This document shows, in pieces, positions 17,878 through 27,160 of a stretch of 38,829 nt of DNA. Where the stretch lies: positions 1 to 38,829 of the forward strand of contig QZKK01000042.1 of assembly GCA_003599475.1 (NCBI GenBank), written 5' to 3'. This stretch comes from Desulfobacteraceae bacterium (GTDB lineage Bacteria; Desulfobacterota; Desulfobacteria; Desulfobacterales; SURF-15). Below the pieces are notes generated by a model. That model saw only the letters and a list, made by a program, of their open reading frames with translations. It was not told the DNA's origin and did no database searches. The position numbers and the translations under genes were made by a program. Within the stretch, counting starts at the first letter, position 1; each line of letters opens with the position of its first letter.

Positions 17878-18127
17878 TGGAGAAGGCTCAAGGAGAAAGG
17901 GCGGGCGCTGGACACCGAAAGGGCTTCCAGCGGTTTATACCGCTCAAACCGAATCGTTGGCTGCGCTCGAGCAATTTGTTCAACTGGGCGATGAAAGTCA
18001 GAATATTCGGTCCGTCTGTTTTAAAGCGGAAATCCCGTACGAGATGGGAATCGAAGAAATCGACACCGGTTCTTTGCCGAAGAATTGGAAAGAAACCCCG
18101 GCGCCCGGCGCGTTGAAGGTATATGGA
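17873..18127 (+). pseudogene. Relic of a RES-domain toxin
   Basis: In the frame beginning TTT at 17873 the plus strand encodes about 85 residues: FDGEGSRRKGGRWTPKGLP, AVYTAQTESLAALE, then IPYEMGIEEIDTGSLPKNW and PAPGALKVYG. This order of motifs (GEG...GGRW..KG.P.VYTAES.. ALLE, ....LP..W) is the RES domain of type II toxin-antitoxin systems, whose active members destroy NAD. Homology stops at 18127. The C-terminal third of the domain, with its conserved Ser, is absent and replaced by a small GC hairpin and a Family A repeat. There is no start codon with a ribosome binding site and no Xre-type antitoxin gene beside it. I read it as dead. Recognition is by motif and needs a profile search. Confidence 0.75.
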
Positions 18128-18150
18128 GCCGCCGCAAGCGGCACGGCCCC

Positions 18151-18167
18151 GCTGAACACTGAACACT
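18151..18167. repeat. Family A dispersed repeat
   Basis: GCTGAACACTGAACACT, a short copy between the broken end of the RES relic and the 3' end of malQ. A small perfect hairpin, GCCGC-CGCAA-GCGGC, lies just before it at 18128-18142. Confidence 0.75.
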
Positions 18168-18171
18168 CTCT

Positions 18172-19668
18172 TCATCCCCTCGCATATGTCTCCGTCATCT
18201 CGCGCAGCCTGTCCCGGGAGAGTCCCTTGAGCTGGCTTTCCGTAACCCGCCACAGCCAGTTGCCTTCCGTGGTGGACGGGCGATTGAGGCGGGCCTCCGC
18301 ACCGAGACCCAGCAGATCCTGGAGCGGAAGGATGGCAAGGTTTGCAGGGGACATCATGGCCAGCCGCACCAGTTCCTGTGCGATGGCATCCGCCGGCAGC
18401 GTGCGGCCCAGGTAGCCGAAAATTTTCTGCCTGTCCGCTTCGGTCGTCTCCTTCTCGAACCACCCCCTGACCGTATTGGTATCGTGAGTCCCCGTGTAGA
18501 CCACGCAGTTTGGCTGGATGTTGTGTGGAGCGTTCGGATTGTGCACCGGGTCTCCGGCAAACCCGAAGACCAGGAGCCGCATCCCCGGGAATTGATACCG
18601 GTTCATGATCTCGCGCACATCCGCTGTGATGTAGCCGAGATCTTCGGCAACGATCGGCAGGCATGCGAAGCGCCGCTGCATCTCGTCGAAGAAATCGACG
18701 ACCGGAACCTCCATCCACCTGCCGTTTACGGCGGTCTTTTCGTGGACCGGAACTTCCCAGTAGGCCACAAGACCCCGGAAGTGGTCGATCCGGATATAGT
18801 CGAAAAGGTCCAGATTGTGTTCGATGCGCCGGGCCCACCAATCGTATCGCCTCTTCCGATGCGTTTCCCATCGATAGAGGGGGTGCCCCCAGAGCTGTCC
18901 GGTCTCGCTGAAATAATCGGGCGGGACACCGGAGACGACGTAGGGGTTCCTTGCCTCGTCCAACTCGAAAAAATCCGGATGAGCCCAGGTGTCCGCGCTG
19001 TCATAAGGGATATAGATCGGGATGTCTCCGAACACGTGAACGCCCTTTGCCCTGCAGTACCTCTTCAGCGAAACCCATTGGGAATAAAAAATATACTGTA
19101 GAAACTGGATCCTGGAGATCTTTTCGGAAAGCTCTTGGGCGCAGTCGATCAGCGCCCGGGGATTCCGGTTCCGGATGTCTTCCGGCCACCGGCTCCAGGA
19201 TTGACCGTTGAAACGTTCACCCAATGCGGTAAACAGCGCAAAATCCTGGAGCCAATCGGCATTTCGGGTGCAGAAATGAGTGTACTCCGGATCCGGCCGC
19301 CCCTGCCGGAAGCGGGCATACGCAAGATCGAAGAGGTTCTCCTTGTATTGCGCGGCCGAGGAATAGTCCACCCGGTCGGCTGGAAAAGAGGGGGGACCTC
19401 CAAGGTCTTTTTGTTCCAGAAGTCCTTTTTCCACCATCGACTCCGGGCTGATCAACAGCGGGTTGAAGGCGAAAGCCGAAGGATTGTGGTAGGGGGAGTG
19501 ACCGAAGGCGGACTGCGTCGGATTGATGGGAAGCACCTGCCAGACGTGCTGTTTGGATTCATGGAGAAAATCAACGAACCGATACGCTTCCGGTCCCAAG
19601 TCCCCGATTCCGAACCGTGACGGAAGACAGAAAACGGGAAGGAAAATACCGCTGCTGCGAACCCTCAT
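18172..19668 (-). CDS. malQ: 4-alpha-glucanotransferase (amylomaltase)
   Basis: MalQ (GH77) transfers alpha-1,4-glucan segments between maltodextrins, releasing glucose and making longer chains. The 498-residue protein starts at the ATG at 19668 behind a strong GCAGGAGGTCCT; upstream in-frame starts would overlap treZ and encode repeat-derived residues. Key parts are GIFLPVFCLPSRFGIGDLG, WQVLPINPTQSAFGHSPYH, FGDIPIYIPYDSADTWA, the nucleophile region YIRIDHFRG (Asp295), IVAEDLG (Glu342) and TGTHDTNTVRGW (Asp396), with the family's usual length. It is the last gene of the leftward cluster, 89 bases after treZ, and a distinct repeat word (19728-19753) lies in that gap. It can recycle the short oligosaccharides left by TreY/TreZ. 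Confidence 0.95.
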   Translation of the reverse strand: MRVRSSGIFLPVFCLPSRFGIGDLGPEAYRFVDFLHESKQHVWQVLPINPTQSAFGHSPYHNPSAFAFNPLLISPESMVEKGLLEQKDLGGPPSFPADRVDYSSAAQYKENLFDLAYARFRQGRPDPEYTHFCTRNADWLQDFALFTALGERFNGQSWSRWPEDIRNRNPRALIDCAQELSEKISRIQFLQYIFYSQWVSLKRYCRAKGVHVFGDIPIYIPYDSADTWAHPDFFELDEARNPYVVSGVPPDYFSETGQLWGHPLYRWETHRKRRYDWWARRIEHNLDLFDYIRIDHFRGLVAYWEVPVHEKTAVNGRWMEVPVVDFFDEMQRRFACLPIVAEDLGYITADVREIMNRYQFPGMRLLVFGFAGDPVHNPNAPHNIQPNCVVYTGTHDTNTVRGWFEKETTEADRQKIFGYLGRTLPADAIAQELVRLAMMSPANLAILPLQDLLGLGAEARLNRPSTTEGNWLWRVTESQLKGLSRDRLREMTETYARG

Positions 19669-19727
19669 AGGACCTCCTGCATGCCGTGTCTCAGAAATTT
19701 TTTCCCGAAGAATGCCAAATTGATTTT

Positions 19728-19757
19728 GTTTCGTATTTCGCATTTCGTGCTTAGGAT
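19728..19757. repeat. Repeat word CACGAAATGCGAAATACGAAAC
   Basis: On the minus strand CACGAAATGCGAAATACGAAAC lies in the treZ-malQ gap, built from NCGAAAT units. It has the same word-like style as the other dispersed repeats but a different sequence. Confidence 0.6.
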
Positions 19758-21692
19758 TTACCCTGGTTCTTTTTGCCTGGCAAAAAGAATCAGGGCATAG
19801 GGCCCCAGCTCGAGTGCGACTTCCCCTTCGGATGCGATCCGATCCGGAATCGGGTCTGAAGCCGGCTGATGGATCGGGTCCGAATTCCGGTCCGGCACCG
19901 TTCTCGATTTCGCCTGCCACTTCTCATCGCTCGAATCGAGCCGCTTCTCCCAGGCTCCTTCCGGCATCGGTACAAAAGCGGGCACCGTCCGGTTTTGGAA
20001 GTGGAGCACCAGGAAGACCTCATCGGAAAGACTCCAGCGATGAACGAAAAGAATCCTGTTGTGAAGATCCCCGGTGATCTCCATCCGATCTTTGTCCGAC
20101 CGGTTCAAAGCCTCCGTTTCCCTTCTCAAACGCAACAGTTCCCGGTAGAAGGCATACAGCACCTGGTGTTCTCCGTCCTGCTGACGAAGAAAAGGATCCA
20201 GCTTGGCGCTCATAAAAGTCCGCTCATCCTGAGGATCCGGCGGCTCCCCCATCCATTTGAAATCGGCAAACTCGCTGCGGCGCCCCTCCCGGACCGCCCG
20301 GACGAGATCCGGGTCCGTGTGGCTGATGAAGTAAGGAAAGGGGGCGGTCTCCCCGTATTCCTCCCCCATGAAAAGAAGCGGCAGGTAGGGGGAGAGGAGA
20401 ACCGCGCCAGCGGCAAGCTTCAGCGCATCGAAGGGGACAAGGCGGCTCAACCGTTCTCCGTTCATCCGGTTTCCCACCTGGTCGTGGTTCTGTGAAAATA
20501 CGACGAAACGCCGGGCGTCAATGGCCCGCGAGCTGTTCCCGTGCCTGCGTTTTCTGAAAGGGGAATACTCCCCGGAATAGACGAACCCCTCCCGATACGC
20601 TTTGATCAATTGCGTGAACCGGCCGAAATCCCGGTAATATCCCTCCTGCTCTCCGGTCAGGACCGTATGGAGCGAGTGGTGGAAATCATCGTTCCACTGC
20701 GCGTCCATTCCGAATCCGTCCAGTTCCCTCGAACGGATCAGGCGGGTGTCGTTGAGAGCGCTCTCGGGCATCAGATGGATGCGGCGGTTGAGCCTTTCGG
20801 CCTGCCGGTGGACCGTCTCGGCGAGTTCCTGCAGAAACGGGTGGGCCGAAAAATCGAAGATGGCATGCACCGCATCCAGCCTCAGCGCATCGATGCGGCA
20901 ATCGGTAACCCAGTAAAGTCCGTTTTGAATGAAAAACCTGCGTACGTCATCGCTGTAAGCTCCATCGAAGTTGATCGGAGAGCCCCAGGGGGTCTGATAC
21001 CGGTCCGAAAAATAGGGGCCGTACTCTCCGATGTAGTTTCCTTCCGGGCCGAAGTGGTTGTAGACCACATCGAGGATGACCGCCAGTCCCCTCCGGTGGC
21101 AGGCATCCACCAGGCGTTTGAGACCGGTGGGTCCCCCATAGGAGTTTTGAGCCGCAAAAAGATTGACGCCGTCGTAACCCCAATTACGATCGCCCGGAAA
21201 CTGTGCAATCGGCATCAGCTCGACAGCAGTGATCCCGAGCGACTTCAACGCGTCCAGGCGGCCGATCACCGCCTCGAAGGTCCCCTCCCGGGTAAAGGTG
21301 CCCACATGGAGCTCATAGATGATGTACTGCTGCAGGGGAATGCCCGGCCAATGGGGCTCCTCCCAATCAAACCCGGGATCGACCACGACCGAGGGGCCGT
21401 GAACCCCCTCCGGCTGGAACCGGGATGCCGGGTCCGGCCGTTCTTTCTGCCCGTCCAGCCGATACAGGTACCGGACGCCGCAGGAAACATCCTCGACGAT
21501 TCCGCTGTGGTACCCGAAAGCATCCTTTTTCAGTGGAATGAACCGTTCTTCCGGAGCAAGGATATGGACGTCGACGGCGTCTGCATGGGGAGCCCAGACA
21601 TCGAACCGGCAGCCGCCGTTTTGCAGACACACCGATCCAAGGGTAAAATCAGAAAACAAGTTTTCTTTCGAAGATAGATCCGAATCGGTCAT
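19758..21692 (-). CDS. treZ: Malto-oligosyltrehalose trehalohydrolase
   Basis: TreZ hydrolyses the bond next to the terminal trehalosyl unit made by TreY and releases trehalose. The 644-residue protein has an N-terminal CBM48-like domain (about 16-110: [17 protein letters not shown]), then the GH13 barrel: [57 protein letters not shown] (nucleophile Asp273), [13 protein letters not shown] (acid Glu310) and [12 protein letters not shown] (Asp404). The order and the GNYI and PEGN motifs distinguish it from branching enzymes. Small departures are DALRLDAV, where DGLRLDAV is usual, and PESALND, where AESDLND is usual. Near the C-terminus a low-complexity insert (about 597-625) repeats DPI and DR. 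The ATG at 21692 overlaps the glgB stop (ATGA), so the two are probably translationally coupled. Confidence 0.94.
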   Translation of the reverse strand: MTDSDLSSKENLFSDFTLGSVCLQNGGCRFDVWAPHADAVDVHILAPEERFIPLKKDAFGYHSGIVEDVSCGVRYLYRLDGQKERPDPASRFQPEGVHGPSVVVDPGFDWEEPHWPGIPLQQYIIYELHVGTFTREGTFEAVIGRLDALKSLGITAVELMPIAQFPGDRNWGYDGVNLFAAQNSYGGPTGLKRLVDACHRRGLAVILDVVYNHFGPEGNYIGEYGPYFSDRYQTPWGSPINFDGAYSDDVRRFFIQNGLYWVTDCRIDALRLDAVHAIFDFSAHPFLQELAETVHRQAERLNRRIHLMPESALNDTRLIRSRELDGFGMDAQWNDDFHHSLHTVLTGEQEGYYRDFGRFTQLIKAYREGFVYSGEYSPFRKRRHGNSSRAIDARRFVVFSQNHDQVGNRMNGERLSRLVPFDALKLAAGAVLLSPYLPLLFMGEEYGETAPFPYFISHTDPDLVRAVREGRRSEFADFKWMGEPPDPQDERTFMSAKLDPFLRQQDGEHQVLYAFYRELLRLRRETEALNRSDKDRMEITGDLHNRILFVHRWSLSDEVFLVLHFQNRTVPAFVPMPEGAWEKRLDSSDEKWQAKSRTVPDRNSDPIHQPASDPIPDRIASEGEVALELGPYALILFARQKEPG

Positions 21693-23581
21693 CCTTCTTG
21701 ATTCCTTTTCAAAAATACCGCCCCCAGCGGAGGCAGGGTGAGGTTCAAGGAATGGGTGTGCCCGTGAAAGGGAACCGGCGTGGTCGTAACCCCCCCGAGG
21801 CTCCCCTGCCCGCTCCCGCCGTAATCCCGTGCATCGCTGTTTAACAGCTCTTTCCAGAAGCCCCGAGCGGGAGCGCCGACCCGATAGTTGTATCTCACCA
21901 CCGGGGTGAAGTTGAAAACGCAGATGATCCCTTCACGATCCGAGTCCCCGCGGCGGATCAGGCTGATCGCACTCTGGAGGTAATCGTTGCAGTCGATCCA
22001 GGCAAATCCTTCCGGATCGAAATCCCTCTCGTAAAGCGCGGGCTCCTGCCTGTAGATGCGGTTGAGATCGCCGACCCACCGGTAAAGCCCGCTGTGCAGG
22101 GGGTAAGCCAGCAGGTGCCATTCCAGACTCTCATCATGATTCCACTCCTTCCACTGCCCGATTTCCGCGCCCATGAAGAGCAGCTTTTTTCCCGGCTGGG
22201 CATACATGTAAGCGAGCAGAAGCCGCAGGTTGGCGAATTTCTGCCAATCGTCCCCCGGCATCTTGCCGACGAGCGACCCCTTTCCATGAACCACTTCGTC
22301 GTGCGACAGCGGCAGAACGAAATTTTCGGTGAATGCATAGAGCATGCGGAAGTTGAGCCTGTTGTGATGGTAGCTCCGGTGGATCGGATCCTTGGTGATG
22401 TACTCCAGGGTATCGTGCATCCAGCCCATGTCCCATTTCATGTCGAATCCCAGGCCGCCCACATAGGTGGGCCGGGACACCATCGGCCAGGCGGTCGACT
22501 CCTCGGCAACGGTCAGCACATCCGGGAAGGCTTCATGGACAGCCTCGTTGAACCGCCGCAGGAACCGGATCGCCTCCAGGTTTTCCCGCCCGCCGAAGGT
22601 GTTCGGAATCCACTCTCCCTCCTTTCGCGAATAATCGAGGTAGAGCATCGAAGCGACGGCATCCACCCGCAGGCCGTCGATGTGGTACTTGTCCAGCCAG
22701 AAAAAGGCACTGCTGATCAGGAAGCTGCGGACTTCATTTCTGCCGTAATTGAAGATGAAGCTGTTCCAATCCGGGTGAATCCCCTGGCGGACATCCTCGT
22801 GTTCGAAAAGATGGGTTCCATCGAAATATCCCAACCCGTGTTCGTCTGCGGGAAAATGCGACGGCACCCAGTCCAGGATGACCCCGATTCCGTGCTGGTG
22901 GAGATAATCGATAAAGTGCATGAAATCCTGCGGTGTGCCGAAGCGGCTGGTCGGGGCGAAGTAGCCGACGCTCTGGTATCCCCATGAGCCGTAAAACGGG
23001 TGCTCCATCATCGGAAGAAGCTCCACGTGCGTAAATCCGGTCTCCTGCAGATGTTTCACCATTTTCGGGGCAGCCTCCCGGTAGGTGAGCGGGCGATTGT
23101 CGTCCTCCGGCACCCGCATCCAGGAGCCCAGGTGAACCTCATAGATCGATGCCGGGCTCCGGAAGGGGTTGCGGTCTCTTCGCCCGGACATCCAGGCGTC
23201 GTCGTTCCAGCGATAATCGAGATCCCAGATGACGGCTGCGGTTTTCGGAGGCGTTTCGAAATGGAAGCCGAACGGATCCGTCTTGTCGACCCGGTACTGC
23301 CTGTGAGCGGAAAGGATATGATATTTGTAGACGTTTCCGGCTGCCGCCCCGGGAATGAAGCCTTCCCAGATGCCGGATTCTCCCCTGGGCTCAAGCCTGT
23401 GGCTTTCCTTGTTCCAGCCGTTGAAGTCGCCCATCACCGAAACCCGTTTCGCATTCGGCGCCCACACGGAAAATTGCGTCCCCCCGCTTCCGGCGCGTGG
23501 ATGGGCGCCCAGTTTTTCATGGAGCCGGAAATGACTCCCCTCATTGAACAGATAGACGTCGTCTGCGGTCAGCAAGCTCAT
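21689..23581 (-). CDS. glgB: 1,4-alpha-glucan branching enzyme
   Basis: GlgB cuts an alpha-1,4 chain and re-attaches the piece by an alpha-1,6 bond. The 630-residue protein starts at the ATG at 23581 behind TTTAGGAGGAAACCG. It has one CBM48 domain (about 30-125: [20 protein letters not shown]) and the GH13 barrel: [54 protein letters not shown] (nucleophile Asp307), VAEESTAWP (Glu360) and [12 protein letters not shown]. It lacks the extra N-terminal domain of E. coli GlgB, so it is the short form. The C-terminal all-beta domain is complete. The gene is coupled to treZ downstream and separated by 200 bases of repeats from treS-mak upstream. Together with GlgA or GlgE it would make branched glycogen. 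Confidence 0.96.
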   Translation of the reverse strand: MSLLTADDVYLFNEGSHFRLHEKLGAHPRAGSGGTQFSVWAPNAKRVSVMGDFNGWNKESHRLEPRGESGIWEGFIPGAAAGNVYKYHILSAHRQYRVDKTDPFGFHFETPPKTAAVIWDLDYRWNDDAWMSGRRDRNPFRSPASIYEVHLGSWMRVPEDDNRPLTYREAAPKMVKHLQETGFTHVELLPMMEHPFYGSWGYQSVGYFAPTSRFGTPQDFMHFIDYLHQHGIGVILDWVPSHFPADEHGLGYFDGTHLFEHEDVRQGIHPDWNSFIFNYGRNEVRSFLISSAFFWLDKYHIDGLRVDAVASMLYLDYSRKEGEWIPNTFGGRENLEAIRFLRRFNEAVHEAFPDVLTVAEESTAWPMVSRPTYVGGLGFDMKWDMGWMHDTLEYITKDPIHRSYHHNRLNFRMLYAFTENFVLPLSHDEVVHGKGSLVGKMPGDDWQKFANLRLLLAYMYAQPGKKLLFMGAEIGQWKEWNHDESLEWHLLAYPLHSGLYRWVGDLNRIYRQEPALYERDFDPEGFAWIDCNDYLQSAISLIRRGDSDREGIICVFNFTPVVRYNYRVGAPARGFWKELLNSDARDYGGSGQGSLGGVTTTPVPFHGHTHSLNLTLPPLGAVFLKRNQEG

Positions 23582-23609
23582 CGGTTTCCTCCTAAAGAGG
23601 TTTCAGGTT

Positions 23610-23635
23610 TTCAGCGTTCAGTGTTCAGCGTTCAG
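23610..23635. repeat. Family A dispersed repeat (inverted copy)
   Basis: TTCAGCGTTCAGTGTTCAGCGTTCAG, just upstream of the glgB ribosome binding site in the gap between treS-mak and glgB. Confidence 0.85.
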
Positions 23636-23659
23636 AACCGCCTACTCATTCGAAGTTGG

Positions 23660-23776
23660 ACGTTCGACCTGCCCGCCAATGCCAATGTGCGTCTGTTATG
23701 ACATAAGCGATAGCATCATTCGTGCGCTGCTTGATCCCGCAAACTCCGATGGCTATGGCAGGCGGGTGTTCGACGT
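23660..23776. repeat. Imperfect long inverted repeat between treS-mak and glgB
   Basis: ACGTTCGACCTGCCCGCC (from 23660) faces TGGCAGGCGGGTGTTCGACGT (to 23776) as an imperfect reverse complement across about 70 bases. It fills most of the 200-base gap. It could form an RNA hairpin, but there is no U-run. Confidence 0.5.
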
Positions 23777-23781
23777 TCATC

Positions 23782-26700
23782 TCAATCTTCCCTCCTCATC
23801 AAATCCAGAATCCCCTTCAGGGGGATCTGAATCCAGGCGGGGCGGTTGTTCAGCTCATAGGACATCTCGTAGATCGCTTTCTCCATCATAAACGTTTGAA
23901 GAAGCAGCCGGGACTGGTCTGCAGACTCGGGTAGAAACCGCCCTTTGCGCGCCGTCTCGATGTAGGCCTGGAGAAACGCCAGGCAGACCCACCGGTACCA
24001 CAAATCAGCGCACCCCTCCAGGCAGTCGAGATTTCCGGCTCCGGCCAGACCGCGCTCTCTTTGAATAAACAGTGCGGCATAGGCTGCGTAGTGAAACGAG
24101 CGCAGCATTCCGGCAACGTCCCGGATCGGGCAGCGCTTGATTTTCCTTTCTGAGATGGGGCGGGCCGGTTCCCCCTCGAAGTCGATGATCACAAAATCCC
24201 CACCCGTATAAAGCACCTGCCCCAGATGATAGTCTCCATGACACCGGATCCGCATGGCGGAAATCTTCAGCGAAAGGATCGAGCGGAATCGCTCCAGCAC
24301 CGCCTTCTCCATCCCGAGCACCTCCTGAACCTGACCCTGGAAGCGATCCGGTATCTTCGATGCCTGCCGCCGCAGGAGAAGGAAGGACTTTCCTGCCAGC
24401 GTGCGCATGGATTGATAGAGGGAGCGCTGGTAGAGCTTGGAGAAAGGCTGGGGAGCAAATTCGGGTTGTTCGGCGTTTTCGGCGAGACAAATATGGAGCT
24501 CTGCGGTCCGTTTGCCGATCAGCCGCGCCGATTCCATGTAGGGACCGACAAATTCGAAGATCTCGTGAGGGACCGCTTCTTCGCCCTGCTCCGGCCACAA
24601 ACCCGAAGGAGTCGGCATCTCCGGTATGCGCTCCGGCTGCGTCAGCGCATGTTCGTAATAGGTGCCGAGTTGGTCCAGGGTGTACTTCCAGGCGTCTCCC
24701 TGGTTGGGAACATACCCGTGAAGCATCGCCAGCGTCATCGGCTCGTCTCGATTCATCCGGAACTCGAGGGAGCCGGCGATCGGCGGTGTATGCGCGAACC
24801 GCTTTTCGGTCAGATACCTTCCGATTTCAAGATCGGGGTTGACCCCCGGGGTCAGGTTTCGAATCACCTTCAGGACGAGCCGGTTTCCGAAGGCAACCGA
24901 AGTGTTGCTCTGCTCCGCACCCATGATGGAGGGTTCGAGCGGTTCGTCCGCAGACGGCTTCAGGGTGCGAAAAGCCTTCGTCGTCCTTGCCAGAAGCTCT
25001 CCGCGCCCCACTCTCACCCCCCTCCTCCTTCCGATCAGCTTCAGGAGCGAACGGCAGAAATCCTTGTCCACGAGGGCGTCGTGCAGCAGCAAGACTTTGT
25101 CCTTGTCTCTTATGGCCACCCAGGCGATCGCCGCTCGGGGGTAATCCCTCAGGATTTCGCCTGCCCTGGGATCTTCCGACCACGTGAGCGGAAGCACGTA
25201 GGTTTCGGGATTGCCGTCGATATAACTGACCTCCACCAGAAGAACGGATGCCGCCCCGGAGGATGTCAGAATGGGCAGGATCTCCCGGATAAGGCTTCTT
25301 TTGATCGGCCGCGCCTTGCCTCCGAACCACCGAACCGATCGGAGATAATCCGAAAGGATCTCCTCCAGTTTCGATTTAACCGGATCCCTGAACAGGTTCT
25401 CCCACTTTCCGGAAGTCTCGATTTCGGGCAATGTCGATGCCCGAAGGCTGGCTTCCCGCCCCTCTTCCGAGGCCCTCGTTGGGGCAAGGATGAACCAGTA
25501 GAAGGCGTGCGGGCTCAACATGAGCGGGTAAGGTCCGGAGCCGATGGGGGGAAACTTCGTCCGGCCGAAAAGCTCGATCGGGACCAGCCCGAAGAAGGTG
25601 GAAAGGTCAAGCTCAAGGTGCTGGACAAACCGGCACAGGTTGGCGACGACCAGAAGGGTTTCCTCTTCATGCCGGCGGACAAAGGCGAGAATGTGGGGGT
25701 TTTCCGGTCTAAGAAACTCCACGGCCCCGCGGCTGAATGCCTTGTAGCGTTTGCGAAGCCCGATCAACCGCTTCATCCACCAGAGCATCGAATGGAGATT
25801 CCGCTGTTGGACTTCGACATTGATGACTTCGAAGTGGTACTCGGGGGAGATATTCGCCGGAAGGAAGAGCGCCTGAGGGTCCGCCCGCGAGAAGCCGGCG
25901 TTCCGGTCCGAACTCCACTGCATCGGAGTGCGCACCCCGTCCCGGTCTCCCAGGTGGATGTTGTCTCCCATCCCGATTTCGTCTCCATAGTAGATAATCG
26001 GAGTCCCGGGGAGTGAGAAAAGAAGCGCATTCATCAGCTCGGCCCGCCTGCGATGATTCCCCAGCAGAGGGAAAAGCCTCCGCCGGATTCCTAGATTGAG
26101 CCGCATCCGCCGATCCTGGGCGTAGACGCGGTACATGTAATCCCGCTCCTCATCTGTGACCATCTCCAGCGTCAGCTCGTCATGGTTCCGCAGAAATATC
26201 GCCCACTGGCATCCTTCGGGAATCTGAGGGGTCTGTTCCATGATGTCCAGAATCGGGAAGGCGTCTTCCATATGAAGCGCCATATACAGCCGCGGCATGA
26301 TCGGGAAATGAAACGCCATGTGGAATTCATCCCCGGAGCCGAAATAGGCCGCAGCATCCTCCGGCCACTGGTTGGCCTCGGCAAGAAGCATTCGATTCGG
26401 GTAATTCGCATCGATGTGGGCCCTAAGCTTTCGGATGAATTCGTGGGATTCGGGGAGGTTTTCGCAGTTTGTCCCGTCCCGCTCGAACAGGTACGGGACG
26501 GCATCGATGCGCAAACCGTCGACCCCGAGCTCCAGCCAGAAGTCGAGCGTATTGAGAATCGCCTTCTGCACTTGCGGGTTGTCGTAATTCAGATCCGGCT
26601 GGTGCGAGTAAAACCGGTGCCAATAGTAGGCCTTTGCGGTCGGATCCCAGGTCCAGTTGGAGGTTTCGAAATCCTGAAAAATGACGCGTGCCTCTTTATA

Positions 26701-27141
26701 GCGCTCCGGAGTATCGCTCCAGACATACCAATTCCTTCTGCTGCTTTCCGGACTGGCATGCCGTGCACGCAGAAACCAGGGATGCTGATCGGAGGTGTGG
26801 TTGATCACCAGTTCTGTGATCACGTGAATCCCCCGCCGGTGCGCCTCCCGCAAAAACGTCTTGAAATCCCCGAGGGTTCCGTATGAGGGGTTGATGCTTT
26901 TGCAGTCCGAGATATCGTAGCCGTCATCCCGAAGCGGGGAGGGGTAAAACGGCAACAGCCAAAGGGCGTTGACACCGAGGTCCTGAATATAGTCGAGCTT
27001 ATCGGTGAGCCCCCTGAAGTCGCCGATTCCGTCCTCGTTGCTGTCGTAGAAGCTTTTGACGTGCAGTTGGTAAATGACGGCTTCCCGGTACCAGTATGAC
27101 TCCGCTTTCAAGGGGAGCAGTTGTTCCTTTGCAGTGGCCAT
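23782..27141 (-). CDS. treS: Trehalose synthase-maltokinase fusion
   Basis: One 1119-residue protein carries two enzymes. Residues 15-555 are TreS (GH13), which interconverts trehalose and maltose: YWYREAVIYQLHVKSFYDSN, LWLLPFYPSPLRDDGYD, DGLRIDAVPYLFERDGT (nucleophile Asp213), LLAEANQWP (Glu255) and FLRNHDELT (Asp321). After a charged linker, residues about 595-1119 are maltokinase (Mak/Pep2): an N-cap with YLRSVRWFGGK, AEQSNTSVAFGNRLVLKV, the catalytic HGDYHLGQ (about 967) and the metal-binding DFEG (about 987). Mak phosphorylates maltose with ATP to alpha-maltose-1-phosphate, the GlgE substrate. The fusion should channel trehalose straight to that donor. It starts at the ATG at 27141, 19 bases after the glgE stop, as a two-gene unit. 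All key residues appear intact. Confidence 0.95.
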   Translation of the reverse strand: MATAKEQLLPLKAESYWYREAVIYQLHVKSFYDSNEDGIGDFRGLTDKLDYIQDLGVNALWLLPFYPSPLRDDGYDISDCKSINPSYGTLGDFKTFLREAHRRGIHVITELVINHTSDQHPWFLRARHASPESSRRNWYVWSDTPERYKEARVIFQDFETSNWTWDPTAKAYYWHRFYSHQPDLNYDNPQVQKAILNTLDFWLELGVDGLRIDAVPYLFERDGTNCENLPESHEFIRKLRAHIDANYPNRMLLAEANQWPEDAAAYFGSGDEFHMAFHFPIMPRLYMALHMEDAFPILDIMEQTPQIPEGCQWAIFLRNHDELTLEMVTDEERDYMYRVYAQDRRMRLNLGIRRRLFPLLGNHRRRAELMNALLFSLPGTPIIYYGDEIGMGDNIHLGDRDGVRTPMQWSSDRNAGFSRADPQALFLPANISPEYHFEVINVEVQQRNLHSMLWWMKRLIGLRKRYKAFSRGAVEFLRPENPHILAFVRRHEEETLLVVANLCRFVQHLELDLSTFFGLVPIELFGRTKFPPIGSGPYPLMLSPHAFYWFILAPTRASEEGREASLRASTLPEIETSGKWENLFRDPVKSKLEEILSDYLRSVRWFGGKARPIKRSLIREILPILTSSGAASVLLVEVSYIDGNPETYVLPLTWSEDPRAGEILRDYPRAAIAWVAIRDKDKVLLLHDALVDKDFCRSLLKLIGRRRGVRVGRGELLARTTKAFRTLKPSADEPLEPSIMGAEQSNTSVAFGNRLVLKVIRNLTPGVNPDLEIGRYLTEKRFAHTPPIAGSLEFRMNRDEPMTLAMLHGYVPNQGDAWKYTLDQLGTYYEHALTQPERIPEMPTPSGLWPEQGEEAVPHEIFEFVGPYMESARLIGKRTAELHICLAENAEQPEFAPQPFSKLYQRSLYQSMRTLAGKSFLLLRRQASKIPDRFQGQVQEVLGMEKAVLERFRSILSLKISAMRIRCHGDYHLGQVLYTGGDFVIIDFEGEPARPISERKIKRCPIRDVAGMLRSFHYAAYAALFIQRERGLAGAGNLDCLEGCADLWYRWVCLAFLQAYIETARKGRFLPESADQSRLLLQTFMMEKAIYEMSYELNNRPAWIQIPLKGILDLMRRED

Positions 27142-27160
27142 GCGGCGATCCTCTCCACTC

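Noticed and set aside
19669..19920. 84-residue N-terminal extension of MalQ
   Set aside because: It would run through repeat words and the end of treZ. The ATG at 19668 has a strong ribosome binding site and gives the usual family length.
20541..22987. Plus-strand open frames opposite treZ and glgB
   Set aside because: Same reason: no ribosome binding site and no family motif, while the minus-strand proteins are complete.
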